From an uncultured Veillonella sp. (GTDB taxonomy: Bacteria > Bacillota > Negativicutes > Veillonellales > Veillonellaceae): 34,281 nucleotides of DNA. Shown in pieces: positions 8,261-16,698 of the stretch (the first letter of the stretch is position 1; every line of letters starts with the position of its first letter). Both the position numbers and the translations under genes were made by a program. The notes below the pieces were generated by a model. It had not been told where the DNA came from and did no database searches. It worked only from the letters and a program-made list of their open reading frames with translations. The stretch covers positions 1 to 34,281 of the forward strand of contig NZ_CAKQFJ010000021.1 in assembly GCF_934230905.1 (NCBI RefSeq). Reading direction: 5' to 3'.

Positions 8261-8812
8261 TTATCGAGCTCTATGCCGCAATGCTTTTGGTTTTTCGAAG
8301 ATAAAAGCCCATTTCATACCTCCTTTTATATCATGACGTGACTTACAAGCCTTCTTCATTGCAGGATTCGTATGAGCACTTATGGCATTAGAAAGGCTCT
8401 TACCTTCCTCCATTGTTTTTTGGAGCTTAACTTCTGCTAGACGCTCAATTAAAGAGGATACTGCAACCGCTTTGCTAGTAGATAACTTATGTTCATCTTG
8501 TTTTTTAAGTTGCTCTTTTTTGGGTTTTTCTGTAGATTGCTTATAAGACATCTTAGAATCAGGTAACCGATAACCATCATTATGATCAGATACATCATCA
8601 ACCGAAGGTTCATCAATTTTACGTTCTATAGAAATACCATATTCACGTTCCATATCCTCCCAGGTCTTTTCAGAACCTGAATCCGTATGCTCATCAGCCT
8701 CATCATTTTTAGAACTTTTCAAAAAAGAGAACACAATATATCCCACAATTACTAAAACAATTATAGGGTTTTGCTGAAAAATCGATAGTACTGTAGAGAA
8801 TATAGAGTCCAT
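8261..8812 (-). CDS. Membrane-anchored protein of unknown function
   Basis: 183 aa with one N-terminal membrane segment (about residues 17-31, IIVLVIVGYIVFSFL). It is followed by a long charged, low-complexity cytoplasmic region rich in Lys, Glu, Asp and Ser, and a conserved-looking basic tail (GGMKWAFIFEKPKALRHRAR). I do not recognise a domain. It is the third gene after nfeD and floA, starting 8 nt after the floA stop with AGGAG at good distance. It ends at a strong terminator, so it is co-transcribed with the flotillin. By position it corresponds to the small third gene found after yqeZ-yqfA in Bacillus, but no sequence similarity is claimed. Confidence 0.7.
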   Translation of the reverse strand: MDSIFSTVLSIFQQNPIIVLVIVGYIVFSFLKSSKNDEADEHTDSGSEKTWEDMEREYGISIERKIDEPSVDDVSDHNDGYRLPDSKMSYKQSTEKPKKEQLKKQDEHKLSTSKAVAVSSLIERLAEVKLQKTMEEGKSLSNAISAHTNPAMKKACKSRHDIKGGMKWAFIFEKPKALRHRAR

Positions 8813-8820
8813 AGCTACTC

Positions 8821-9777
8821 CTATTCACCATCTGCTAAATTTTCACGCATTTTGGTATCTGCAATAATATTATTCATATTATAATAATCCATAACACCAA
8901 GATTACCACTTCTGAAAGCTTCCGCTAATGCTTTTGGAACTTCAGCTTGTGCTTCTACAACCTTAGCTTGCATATCTTGTGTTTTAGCACGCATTTCTTG
9001 TTCTGTAGCAACCGCCATGGCACGGCGTTCTTCCGCACGAGCTTGAGCGATTTTCTTATCCGCTTCCGCTTGATCAGTTTGCAATTGAGCACCGATGTTA
9101 CGTCCTACGTCTACGTCAGCAATATCGATGGACAAGATTTCGAATGCAGTACCCGCATCAAGACCTTTACCCAATACAGTACGAGAGATGTGATCTGGAT
9201 TTTCTAATACATCTGTGTGCTCTTCAGAGGAACCTACAGTTGTTACAATACCTTCACCAACACGGGCGATAATAGTAGCTTCGCCAGCACCACCAACGAG
9301 GCGATCAATATTAGCACGTACAGTTACACGAGCACGAACCTTGAGTTCGATACCGTTTTTCGCTACTGCAGAGATAATTGGTGTTTCAATCACTTTAGGA
9401 TTAACAGACATTTGTACCGCTTCCAATACATCGCGACCTGCAAGGTCGATAGCTGCAGAACGTTCAAATGTCAAAGGAATAGATGCGCGCTCAGCGGCGA
9501 TCAACGCATCTACGACGCGGTCAACGTCACCACCTGCAAGGTAATGAGCTTCTAGCTGATTTACATTAACATCAAGGCCCGCTTTATTAGCTTTGATCAA
9601 AGGCATTACGATTTGGGATGGATTTACACGGCGCAAGCGCATACCCACGAGTGTAAAGATACCAACATTAACGCCTGCTGCAAGAGCAGATATCCAAAGG
9701 CCTAATGGCACAACATACAAGAACACCATAATCCCAATCAGTAGAATGGGAATCAAAATTAAAATACCTACATCCAT
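8821..9777 (-). CDS. floA: Flotillin-like protein FloA
   Basis: Scaffold protein of bacterial membrane microdomains (SPFH/prohibitin family; YqfA in Bacillus). It has an N-terminal hairpin membrane anchor (about residues 3-45, ILILIPILLIGIMVFLYVVPLG), then the SPFH domain (IKANKAGLDVNVNQLEAHYLAGG, VRARVTVRANIDRLVGGAGE). A coiled-coil Ala/Glu-rich region follows (about 225-280, QTDQAEADKKIAQARAEERR), then the C-terminal tail. Start ATG 9777 (MDVG) has GGAGG 5 nt upstream; the in-frame ATG at 9789 overlaps that site and is rejected. Length (318 aa) is close to the family norm of about 330. It lies downstream of nfeD, the usual pairing. Confidence 0.92.
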   Translation of the reverse strand: MDVGILILIPILLIGIMVFLYVVPLGLWISALAAGVNVGIFTLVGMRLRRVNPSQIVMPLIKANKAGLDVNVNQLEAHYLAGGDVDRVVDALIAAERASIPLTFERSAAIDLAGRDVLEAVQMSVNPKVIETPIISAVAKNGIELKVRARVTVRANIDRLVGGAGEATIIARVGEGIVTTVGSSEEHTDVLENPDHISRTVLGKGLDAGTAFEILSIDIADVDVGRNIGAQLQTDQAEADKKIAQARAEERRAMAVATEQEMRAKTQDMQAKVVEAQAEVPKALAEAFRSGNLGVMDYYNMNNIIADTKMRENLADGE

Positions 9778-9813
9778 AATAACCTCCATTATAAACGACG
9801 ATGTGGTGAAAGC

Positions 9814-10278
9814 TTAGTCGCGCTTTCTAACAATATTGCGGCCGCCTACAACACGCAGTACCACAATCGGTGAACCGGCATCGATGAAGTCCCCTTCGGT
9901 TACAACATCTACCAAATTACCATCAATTTCTGCGATACCTGCAGGGCGCAGTGTAGTATGAGCTACCCCCTCTTTACCAACTAAGCCATCTAATACATCA
10001 TTAGATACATAGCCAGCTTTTGTCGTAGATCGTTGCCCTAAGGTAAACAATTTGCCTATCCAAGTCTTTTCAAAGTGATTAAAGAACACGATGATAAAGA
10101 TAATTAACAAGGCTGTTAATCCTAGTACAGCATATAGCGCCATAGTACCTTCCCCAAGTGCTTCGAAAACACCCCATAGGAAAACACAATAACCGATGAG
10201 CCCTAAAATACCGCCCGGTACAACGAGTTCTACCGCCATCAGGGCGATCCCTATAGCCATCCAAATTAAAAACTCCAT
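9814..10278 (-). CDS. NfeD family membrane protein (short form)
   Basis: Short NfeD protein, 154 aa, with three to four hydrophobic segments (MAIGIALMAVELVVPGG, LGLIGYCVFLWGVFEAL, LYAVLGLTALLIIFIIVFF). The C-terminal soluble OB-fold domain is the NfeD signature (about residues 98-150: GLVGKEGVAHTTLRPAGIAEIDG, then VTEGDFIDAGSPIVVLRVVGG). It lacks the N-terminal ClpP-like protease domain of long NfeD proteins. NfeD partners flotillins in microdomains, and floA follows 36 nt after its stop. GGAGG lies 4 nt before the ATG, and a TATAAT box occurs upstream (10322-10327, minus strand). Confidence 0.85.
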   Translation of the reverse strand: MEFLIWMAIGIALMAVELVVPGGILGLIGYCVFLWGVFEALGEGTMALYAVLGLTALLIIFIIVFFNHFEKTWIGKLFTLGQRSTTKAGYVSNDVLDGLVGKEGVAHTTLRPAGIAEIDGNLVDVVTEGDFIDAGSPIVVLRVVGGRNIVRKRD

Positions 10279-10379
10279 AGGCCCTCCTCTCTATAATTAA
10301 TTTTATACAACTTATATACCCATTATACAATATTAAAAATAATTTATAAAGATTTTAACTGCAATATGAATTCGATCTG

Positions 10380-12533
10380 TTAACCGTTATTTTTTGGATC
10401 TAAACTTAATAAAATAGCATTAATGGCGACGATGACTGTTGACACAGACATTAGGACTGCTCCTAATGCAGGGCTTAATGTGATACCAATAGGAGCCAAA
10501 ATTCCCGCAGCTAGAGGGATAGCTATAAAGTTATAACCGGCTCCCCAAAAGAGATTTTGTTTCATTTTACGAGTTGTTTTGTGTGCTAATTCAATAAATG
10601 ATCCAATATCTCCTGGATCAGATTGAGTCAAGATGACATCAGCTGAATCCAACGCCACTTGAGTTCCTGCACCGATCGCTATTCCAACATCTGCCAAGGC
10701 AAGAGAAGGAGCATCATTGATACCGTCACCTACCATGATAACTTTTTTTCCTTCTTCTTTAAGTGTTTTTACTAACTCATATTTGTCTTGTGGAGATTGA
10801 TTTGATCTATATTCAATCTCTAAATATTCTGCCGCGCCTTGAGCTGCTTTTTCATTATCACCTGTTGCCATAATTGGTTGAATATTGTTCTTTTTAAGAA
10901 CTTTAATTAACTCTTTGCTCGTTGGTTTTAATTCATCCCCTAAAGCTACAGCACCAATAGCATCATCGTTTTCTACTAAGACACTGAGAGTTGCTCCTTT
11001 TGGAATATCAATATCCAGATTACGTCCGTAGGCTTTTTGACTGATTAATTGGTAACGGTGCCCGCCTGCTTTACCCTCTACTCCAGCACCGGAAATCACA
11101 TCAATAGAATCAAAAGATGCTGGACGTATATTTTGCTGCTCGGCGAAACTTATAATTGATTGAGCAATTGGGTGACTAGATCCTCCTTCAATACCTGCCA
11201 ATAAGGCAATGATTTCCTCTTTCTTATATTTGTTACTAAAAAGTTCAACGTCTAATACTTTAAACTCACCAGTTGTTAAAGTACCTGTTTTATCTAAAAT
11301 TATCACATCTGCATCTTGAGCTATTTCTAAGGCTTGGCGGTCTTTCACCAGTAACCCACGACTGGCTCCTAAGCTTGTGCTACGGGCGGTGACCAATGGA
11401 ATAGCCAGACCTAATGCATGTGGACAAGCTATAACTAAGGTCGCGATAGTAAAGGTAACTGCCGTTGGGATATCTCCAATAATCATCCACACTACAAAAG
11501 CTATTAGTGCGACAATAACCGCAATATAGAAGAGCCATCCTGCAACCTTTTGAGCAATATTTTCTGCTCTGGAAGGCTGACTTTGAGCTTGGCTGATTAA
11601 ATTCTGAACTTGAGAGATGAAGGATTGATCACCTGTCTCAAGCACTTTAATATAAAGTACCCCTTCTCCATTTGTTGAGCCTCCGATTACTTCATCGCCA
11701 GGGCCTTTTTTTACTGCTTTTGACTCCCCAGTTAGAAGAGCTTCATTTAAACGTGATTCGCCACGCTCGATAATCCCGTCTGCTGGCACATTTTCTCCGG
11801 CTTGAACACGAATTAAATCACCTATCTTTAAGTCAGCAACTGGTCGTGTTTCAATTGAATCATCTTCTAATACAACGTGAGCATCTTTCGGCACTAACTT
11901 AGCCAATGCTGCTTGTGCGTCTCCTGCTTCTCCAATAGCTTTCATCTCAATCCAGTGACCTAATAACATGATTAATAGTAATGAAGCAAATTCAAAGAAA
12001 AAGTCCATCACATGTTCACCCGTTACGTAGGTGATGATCACAGCATAAATACTGTATAAATATGAAGCACTTAAACCTAAAGAAACTAGAGTCATCATTC
12101 CAGGTTCTTTTTGTTTAAATTCGTCAACTGCGCCTTGATAGAATGGACGTCCACCATAAATAATTAATATAGTAGATAAAATAGCTACTACAATATCAGA
12201 ATATGGAAAAGTAAACTGGAATGGTAGCTCAAATCCATACATAGGGGATAAGAGCATAATAATGATTCCTAGTGGCAATGACTTTAAGAAAAGTTCCTTA
12301 AAGCTTCCGTGATGATGGTGGTCATGCCCTCCGTGCCCATTGTGGTCATGACCAGCATGATGGTCGTGATGTTGATCCTTATGGTGCCCACTGTGGTCAT
12401 GACTAGCATGATGGTCGTGATGTTGATCCTTATGGTCTCCATGTTCATCTGTGATTCCATGCTCGTGGTTTAACTTATCTATGTCGTCATAATCATGGTG
12501 ATTATGGGACGAATATCTGTTGTCATTATTCAT
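10380..12533 (-). CDS. copB: Copper-transporting P1B-type ATPase (CopB-like, CPH motif)
   Basis: Inner-membrane ATP-driven copper or silver exporter, 717 aa. A His-rich N-terminal tail (residues 1-76) contains two copies of a 17-residue repeat and replaces CXXC metal-binding domains. Core motifs are TGES (268-271), the membrane metal site CPH (370-372), the phosphorylated Asp in DKTGT (414-418), a conserved SHP site (453-455) and the hinge GDGIND (602-607). CPH rather than CPC, together with the His-rich tail, indicates the CopB (P1B-3) type. It lies 19 nt after copY in a two-gene operon controlled by a cop box. Metal specificity is inferred from CPH and the CopY partner. The locus looks imported from another Firmicute. 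Confidence 0.9.
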   Translation of the reverse strand: MNNDNRYSSHNHHDYDDIDKLNHEHGITDEHGDHKDQHHDHHASHDHSGHHKDQHHDHHAGHDHNGHGGHDHHHHGSFKELFLKSLPLGIIIMLLSPMYGFELPFQFTFPYSDIVVAILSTILIIYGGRPFYQGAVDEFKQKEPGMMTLVSLGLSASYLYSIYAVIITYVTGEHVMDFFFEFASLLLIMLLGHWIEMKAIGEAGDAQAALAKLVPKDAHVVLEDDSIETRPVADLKIGDLIRVQAGENVPADGIIERGESRLNEALLTGESKAVKKGPGDEVIGGSTNGEGVLYIKVLETGDQSFISQVQNLISQAQSQPSRAENIAQKVAGWLFYIAVIVALIAFVVWMIIGDIPTAVTFTIATLVIACPHALGLAIPLVTARSTSLGASRGLLVKDRQALEIAQDADVIILDKTGTLTTGEFKVLDVELFSNKYKKEEIIALLAGIEGGSSHPIAQSIISFAEQQNIRPASFDSIDVISGAGVEGKAGGHRYQLISQKAYGRNLDIDIPKGATLSVLVENDDAIGAVALGDELKPTSKELIKVLKKNNIQPIMATGDNEKAAQGAAEYLEIEYRSNQSPQDKYELVKTLKEEGKKVIMVGDGINDAPSLALADVGIAIGAGTQVALDSADVILTQSDPGDIGSFIELAHKTTRKMKQNLFWGAGYNFIAIPLAAGILAPIGITLSPALGAVLMSVSTVIVAINAILLSLDPKNNG
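12341..12436 (-). repeat. 51-bp tandem repeat in the His-rich tail of copB
   Basis: A 45-bp segment at 12341-12385 recurs at 12392-12436 with about one mismatch, giving a 51-bp period, exactly 17 codons. Each unit encodes the pattern HKDQHHDHHA(G/S)HDH. In-frame duplication would vary the number of histidine clusters. Confidence 0.8.
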
Positions 12534-12552
12534 TTTAAATTCCTCCTTATGC

Positions 12553-13002
12553 TTAATGATGATGTAAATGACATTTGCATTGTCCTTTTGGACAATTGCA
12601 ATTCACTTCTTCTACTGCGAAAGATTTTTTCATCTCTAATATTTTTTCTAGTCGATCTATATCATCGAAGCTTAAAACATGATCTTCAATGATGCTTCCT
12701 ATTACATTTCCGACTTTCTTATTGCAAATACGGTTAAAAATATCTTCTACATAATCCCTTACAGCTTCTTTCTCTTCAATATTGGCAGTGTAAATAAAAT
12801 TTCTACCTTCTTGCTCTGTATTTAGTACGCCTTTTCCAACTAATCGACCTAAGATCGTTTTGATAGTGGATTGTGTCCAGCCCATTTTTTCTTGCAATAC
12901 GGAAATGACTTTTTTACTAGTTACTCGATCATTTGCCCAAACTACACGCATGACTTCCCATTCAGCATCTGTGATATAAGTATTAAGTTCTATTGTGCTC
13001 AT
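12553..13002 (-). CDS. copY: CopY-type copper-responsive repressor
   Basis: Repressor of the BlaI/MecI/CopY winged-helix family, 149 aa. The N-terminal half binds DNA (DAEWEVMRVVWANDRVTSKKVISVL, then TQSTIKTILGRLVGKGVL). The C-terminus carries the CopY metal site CxCx4CxC (Cys135, Cys137, Cys142, Cys144), where copper displaces zinc and releases DNA, followed by HLHHH. The gene starts just below a perfect cop box inside its own promoter, so it should repress itself and copB. AGGAGG lies upstream of ATG 13002. CopY with this motif is known mainly from lactic acid bacteria and relatives. Confidence 0.92.
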   Translation of the reverse strand: MSTIELNTYITDAEWEVMRVVWANDRVTSKKVISVLQEKMGWTQSTIKTILGRLVGKGVLNTEQEGRNFIYTANIEEKEAVRDYVEDIFNRICNKKVGNVIGSIIEDHVLSFDDIDRLEKILEMKKSFAVEEVNCNCPKGQCKCHLHHH

Positions 13003-13019
13003 TTTCCTTTCCTCCTCGT

Positions 13020-13067
13020 CGTTTACAAATGTAAACGAATTATGTCAAGTCTTTTTTAATAAATGTA
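13020..13067 (-). promoter_or_regulatory. copYB promoter with cop box operator
   Basis: On the minus strand TTGACA (13043-13048) and TAAACG (13020-13025) are 17 nt apart. The operator TACAAATGTA (13024-13033), an exact match to the cop box TACAnnTGTA, lies in the spacer and overlaps the -10 box. A second, degenerate box (AATAAATGTA, 13058-13067, two mismatches) lies upstream, resembling the paired boxes known in Enterococcus hirae. Confidence 0.85.
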
Positions 13068-13137
13068 AGTAACGCTTATAGCTTTTTATCTCTCCACTTC
13101 TATCCCATAATAATTTTCATAGTTTTTCCTAAACTAA

Positions 13138-13181
13138 AAACGACTACTTTCACAGATATACATCTGATCTAGTAGTCGTTT
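13138..13181 (-). terminator. Terminator after uraA
   Basis: AAACGACTACT (13138-13148) pairs with AGTAGTCGTTT (13171-13181), with an inner CAGAT/ATCTG stem, and TTTTTAG follows on the minus strand. It lies about 70 nt after the uraA stop and would also isolate that gene from the copper operon promoter. Confidence 0.88.
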
Positions 13182-13252
13182 ATTATAAGGAGTAAAAACA
13201 AATTGTGCTTATAAACGCAATGATTTATATGGTAGCCTCACAGCAACTTGAA

Positions 13253-14536
13253 TTATACTTCTGTTTTTTTCAATTGGTCATTACCAACGCCTGTTTTTTG
13301 AAGGATTAATAAGATAATACTCATAGCCATGCCTACTACAGTAGCAAGACCCATGCCTTTCAATACAACAGGACCTACAGCAAGTTCTGCACCGCTAAGA
13401 CCTACAACAAGGATAACAGATGTTAAGATCATATTAACAGGGTTTGTATAATCTACCTTGCGTTCTACAAGCATGCGCAAACCGGATGCTGCAATGATAC
13501 CGAATAAGAGAATGGATACACCACCCATAACTGGAACTGGAATAGCATGAATAAGAGCTGCTACTTTACCTACAAAGGAGATAATCATCGCAAGAACTGC
13601 AGCACCACCAATTACCCATACGCTAAAGCAACGAGTAATAGCGAGGACACCGATATTTTCACCGTATGTCGTATTTGGTGTAGCACCGAAGAAACCAGAA
13701 AGGATATTCGCAAGGCCATCACCTAGCAAGGAACGTTGTAAACCTGGTTCTTTCATCAAGTCTTTTGATACAATGTTGCTCGTTACAACTAAGTGACCTA
13801 CGTGCTCAGCAAATACTACAAAGAGTGCTGGCATAATCATAATAATGGCATTGATATCAAATACAGGCATGCCATAGAACTGTGGCAAGGAGAACCAAGG
13901 TGCCGCTTCAACACCTGAAAAATCGACAACCCCCATAATGGCGGATAGAATGTACCCTGCCACTACACCAATAAGCACAGGAATGACAGCAAGGAATCCC
14001 CGGAACACAACAGTTCCTAACAAGGTAACAATCAAGGAAAACATGGAAACGATGATAGCTTGTTCATGCGTCATCCCTAGATTTTGATCACCAATAAGTC
14101 CAGACATTCCCATTGCAACCGGTGCTAATTCAAGACCAATAATAGCAACAATTGCCCCCATAGCCGCCGGTGGGAATAATTTATCAATCCATCCAATGCC
14201 TATATAGCGAACTAAAAATGACAAAATCACAAAGGATAAGCCAAACACAACAAAGGCACCCTTCGCAGCTTCATAACCAAGACCAGCTGCCAATACTGCG
14301 CCTACAGGAGCAATAAAAGCAAAACTAGACCCTAAGTACGCAGGAATCTTTCCTTTACATACAAGAATATACAGCAAAGTACCAATACCATTCATAAATA
14401 GGGCCGTTGCTGGATCGACTTTCAGCAAATATGGTACAAGTACAGTAGAGCCAAACATAGCAAATAAATGTTGAAAGCTAAGTGGCAATAATTTACCCAA
14501 CGATGGGCGCTCTTGAATATCAATAAAATCGTTCAT
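13253..14536 (-). CDS. uraA: Uracil/nucleobase permease (NCS2 family, UraA-like)
   Basis: Inner-membrane proton symporter for uracil or a related nucleobase, 427 aa with about 14 segments. NCS2 features include the QHLFAMFGSTVLVP block at residues 22-35, the substrate-site glutamate in FAEHVGHLVVTSNI, and the conserved GENIGVLAITRC with the preceding TTY. These match the UraA/PyrP group better than xanthine permeases, but xanthine or other bases are possible. The start is 32 nt after the ftsW stop with no terminator between, so it is likely read from the trmB-ftsW transcript as well. It ends at a strong hairpin. No PyrR-type attenuator is visible upstream. Confidence 0.87.
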   Translation of the reverse strand: MNDFIDIQERPSLGKLLPLSFQHLFAMFGSTVLVPYLLKVDPATALFMNGIGTLLYILVCKGKIPAYLGSSFAFIAPVGAVLAAGLGYEAAKGAFVVFGLSFVILSFLVRYIGIGWIDKLFPPAAMGAIVAIIGLELAPVAMGMSGLIGDQNLGMTHEQAIIVSMFSLIVTLLGTVVFRGFLAVIPVLIGVVAGYILSAIMGVVDFSGVEAAPWFSLPQFYGMPVFDINAIIMIMPALFVVFAEHVGHLVVTSNIVSKDLMKEPGLQRSLLGDGLANILSGFFGATPNTTYGENIGVLAITRCFSVWVIGGAAVLAMIISFVGKVAALIHAIPVPVMGGVSILLFGIIAASGLRMLVERKVDYTNPVNMILTSVILVVGLSGAELAVGPVVLKGMGLATVVGMAMSIILLILQKTGVGNDQLKKTEV

Positions 14537-14568
14537 TGTTTTCCCTCATATACACAACACATATCATA

Positions 14569-15897
14569 TTATCGTTTATCTGGTGGAACAAATCGACCTG
14601 GCAACTCAGGTTCAACTGACTTACTCGGTTTAAAACGGCTTCTTGTTTCTTCTCGTAAAGAAGGTAACGTATCCTTTGTTCCTACTGGTTTAACACCTTC
14701 TACACTACGTCTAGCTATACTTGCTAAAATACCAATAGCCATACAGTTCATCATCAAAGAGGAACCACCATAGCTAACAAAAGGCAATGGTACACCTGTT
14801 ACAGGCAACATGCCACAAACCATGGCAATGTTAAAGAAAGCTTGACCACTGATGAGAATCGTAATACCAATAGCTAGCCATCTACCAAAGGCATCACGAG
14901 CCCTATTGGCGATACGGAATCCAAAAAATGTAAACGTTGCCATCAAGAATACAACAGCAATGCCACCTAAAAAACCCATTTCCTGCGCCCAAACAGCGAA
15001 CGCAAAATCCGTATGAGCTTCTGGTAGATAAAAATATTTTGACGTACCATTCATGAATCCTTGTCCAAAGAACCCACCAGAACCTACAGCCAACAAACCT
15101 TGTACAGTTTGATAGCCTTTGTCCTGTGCATAAGACCATGGATCAAACCAAGATACTACCCGTTCCCACCGGTACGAACTACTACGAGCAGCATAAATAC
15201 CAGCAAGAACCGCCGCTACTAAAGATAAACCAAATACACTTTTTTCAAAGCCAGATAAAAATATTAACAGATAAGAAAATCCAATAATTAATACGGCTGT
15301 CCCCATATCTGGCTGTTTAATAGTAAGCACTGCAAATACGATTGGCCAAAGTAGCATATATCCCATATATTTCACACGTTCAAAAATATACCCTAATGCT
15401 ACTTCTTTCTGATCCATGCCCTTTTTAGGTTTAAACATAGATTTAAATCTTGGTTTTGTCCATGGTTTATCCGCCAATTTGGCAGCCGTCCATAATAATG
15501 CAGCTAGCTTTGCAAATTCCGATGGTTGCAATGAAAATGGTCCTAATGGAATCCAACGACGTGCACCATTAACCTCTACACCGACAAGATATATGGCTAC
15601 TAAAGTTACGGCTGTCAATCCCATAACCCAGGTAAGTAATTTAACATTCTGTAAGCGCCGATAATCAAATCGATATAAGAACACACCTAATATAGCTGAT
15701 ACTAACAAAAATAATAAGTGTTTTGGTGCATATCCCCACAATCCATCATCGGTTGTAATAGACCCAATATAGGTAGCACTAAAAATATTAATGCTACCTA
15801 TCAATGCCATTAGGACTATAGGTAATAGCATGCCTTGTAAGTCATTTTTAAACACTTTCTCCCAAAAGTGTCCTTCCTTATCCCCTTTTTGCAACAT
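14569..15897 (-). CDS. ftsW: FtsW-type peptidoglycan glycosyltransferase (SEDS family)
   Basis: SEDS-family membrane enzyme that polymerises lipid II, here most like FtsW, which acts at the division septum with a class B PBP. It has about ten membrane segments. The SEDS signatures are visible: GARRWIPLGPFSLQPSEFAK (about residues 110-129), KQPDMGTA, and the large-loop PEAHTDFAFAVWAQEMG. The C-terminal VTGVPLPFVSYGGSS is also present. The N-terminal cytoplasmic part and a charged tail (to residue 442) make it slightly longer than average. GGAGG lies 6 nt before the ATG, inside the end of trmB, with 1 nt between the two genes. RodA is the alternative, but the sequence and length fit FtsW/SpoVE. 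Confidence 0.87.
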   Translation of the reverse strand: MLQKGDKEGHFWEKVFKNDLQGMLLPIVLMALIGSINIFSATYIGSITTDDGLWGYAPKHLLFLLVSAILGVFLYRFDYRRLQNVKLLTWVMGLTAVTLVAIYLVGVEVNGARRWIPLGPFSLQPSEFAKLAALLWTAAKLADKPWTKPRFKSMFKPKKGMDQKEVALGYIFERVKYMGYMLLWPIVFAVLTIKQPDMGTAVLIIGFSYLLIFLSGFEKSVFGLSLVAAVLAGIYAARSSSYRWERVVSWFDPWSYAQDKGYQTVQGLLAVGSGGFFGQGFMNGTSKYFYLPEAHTDFAFAVWAQEMGFLGGIAVVFLMATFTFFGFRIANRARDAFGRWLAIGITILISGQAFFNIAMVCGMLPVTGVPLPFVSYGGSSLMMNCMAIGILASIARRSVEGVKPVGTKDTLPSLREETRSRFKPSKSVEPELPGRFVPPDKR

Positions 15898-15898
15898 A

Positions 15899-16561
15899 TT
15901 ACGCCTCCTTAGTAACAGCTGGTTTCACTGCTTCTAATCGGAAAATAGGTTGTCCTTTAGCACTAAATTTCTCTTCATATTCCGTCTTTACATTTGGTAA
16001 ATCTGTACTATGTAAATCATAGGTTACATTTTTAAGTTCCCACCCACAGTTTTTAAATTCCTCTAGAGAAAACATAAACAAACCTTCATTATCTGTCTTG
16101 AAATGCACCTCGCCATTATCTTTTAGTAAACGCGCATATCGATCAAGGAATGTGTGGTATGTTAATCGCCGTTTAGCATGCTTTGCTTTAGGCCATGGGT
16201 CACAAAAATTGATATAGAAACGATCTACTTCTCCAGGTGCTACAATTTCTTCAATACCAGCAATATCGAATAAAGATACCTTTGCGTTATCCCGTTGTGC
16301 TTCAAAAATCTTTTGTGCCGCATAATAAATAACACCGATTTGAACCTCAAATCCTACAAAATTTGCATCAGGATACGCTTCAGACATACCTGAAATAAAT
16401 CGACCTTTACCTGTACCAAGCTCCATGTATAAAGGTCGTTCTGGATGTGAAAAAGTCTCTCTCCATTTACCTTTATAATCCTCTTGCCCAGACAAAATAA
16501 TATGTGAATCATACTCATGAATTGCCTCATCAATCCATGGTTTTCTACGAAGACGCATCAT
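15899..16561 (-). CDS. trmB: tRNA (guanine-N7-)-methyltransferase
   Basis: Makes m7G46 in the variable loop of tRNAs using S-adenosylmethionine; cytoplasmic. It has the N-terminal MRLRRKPWIDE, the SAM-binding ELGTGKGRF (about residues 47-55), the DIAG segment and the family-specific FCDPWPKAKHAKRRL (about 130-144). The conserved C-terminal TEYEEKF is also present. Two ATG codons are adjacent (16561 and 16558); the AGGAG spacing favours 16558. Length of 220 aa is normal. It is first in a likely trmB-ftsW-uraA transcript. Confidence 0.93.
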   Translation of the reverse strand: MMRLRRKPWIDEAIHEYDSHIILSGQEDYKGKWRETFSHPERPLYMELGTGKGRFISGMSEAYPDANFVGFEVQIGVIYYAAQKIFEAQRDNAKVSLFDIAGIEEIVAPGEVDRFYINFCDPWPKAKHAKRRLTYHTFLDRYARLLKDNGEVHFKTDNEGLFMFSLEEFKNCGWELKNVTYDLHSTDLPNVKTEYEEKFSAKGQPIFRLEAVKPAVTKEA

Positions 16562-16618
16562 TACTCCTTATATTTCTAAAGTTTTATATTACATAACTAA
16601 TTGTTACCTATCCTTATT

Positions 16619-16648
16619 ATTATAGAGAAAGCTTTTCCTTTACGTCAA
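16619..16648 (-). promoter_or_regulatory. Putative trmB promoter
   Basis: On the minus strand TTGACG (16643-16648) and TATAAT (16619-16624) are 18 nt apart, about 50 nt upstream of the trmB start. Confidence 0.6.
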
Positions 16649-16659
16649 TTAGTAATATG

Positions 16660-16697
16660 AAAAAGCCCATGTCTTTATAAAAGAACATGAGCTTTCT
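16660..16697. terminator. Terminator after the CMD-like gene
   Basis: An imperfect hairpin pairs AAAGC and CATGT with ACATG and GCTTT around an A/T-rich loop. On the minus strand a T-run follows. It begins at the 3' end of the secreted CMD-like gene. Confidence 0.7.
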
Positions 16698-16698
16698 A

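Noticed and set aside
9215..9555. Frames opposite floA of about 110 codons
   Set aside because: Antisense to the conserved SPFH domain; they mirror its Ala/Val-rich coding pattern and lack a ribosome site.
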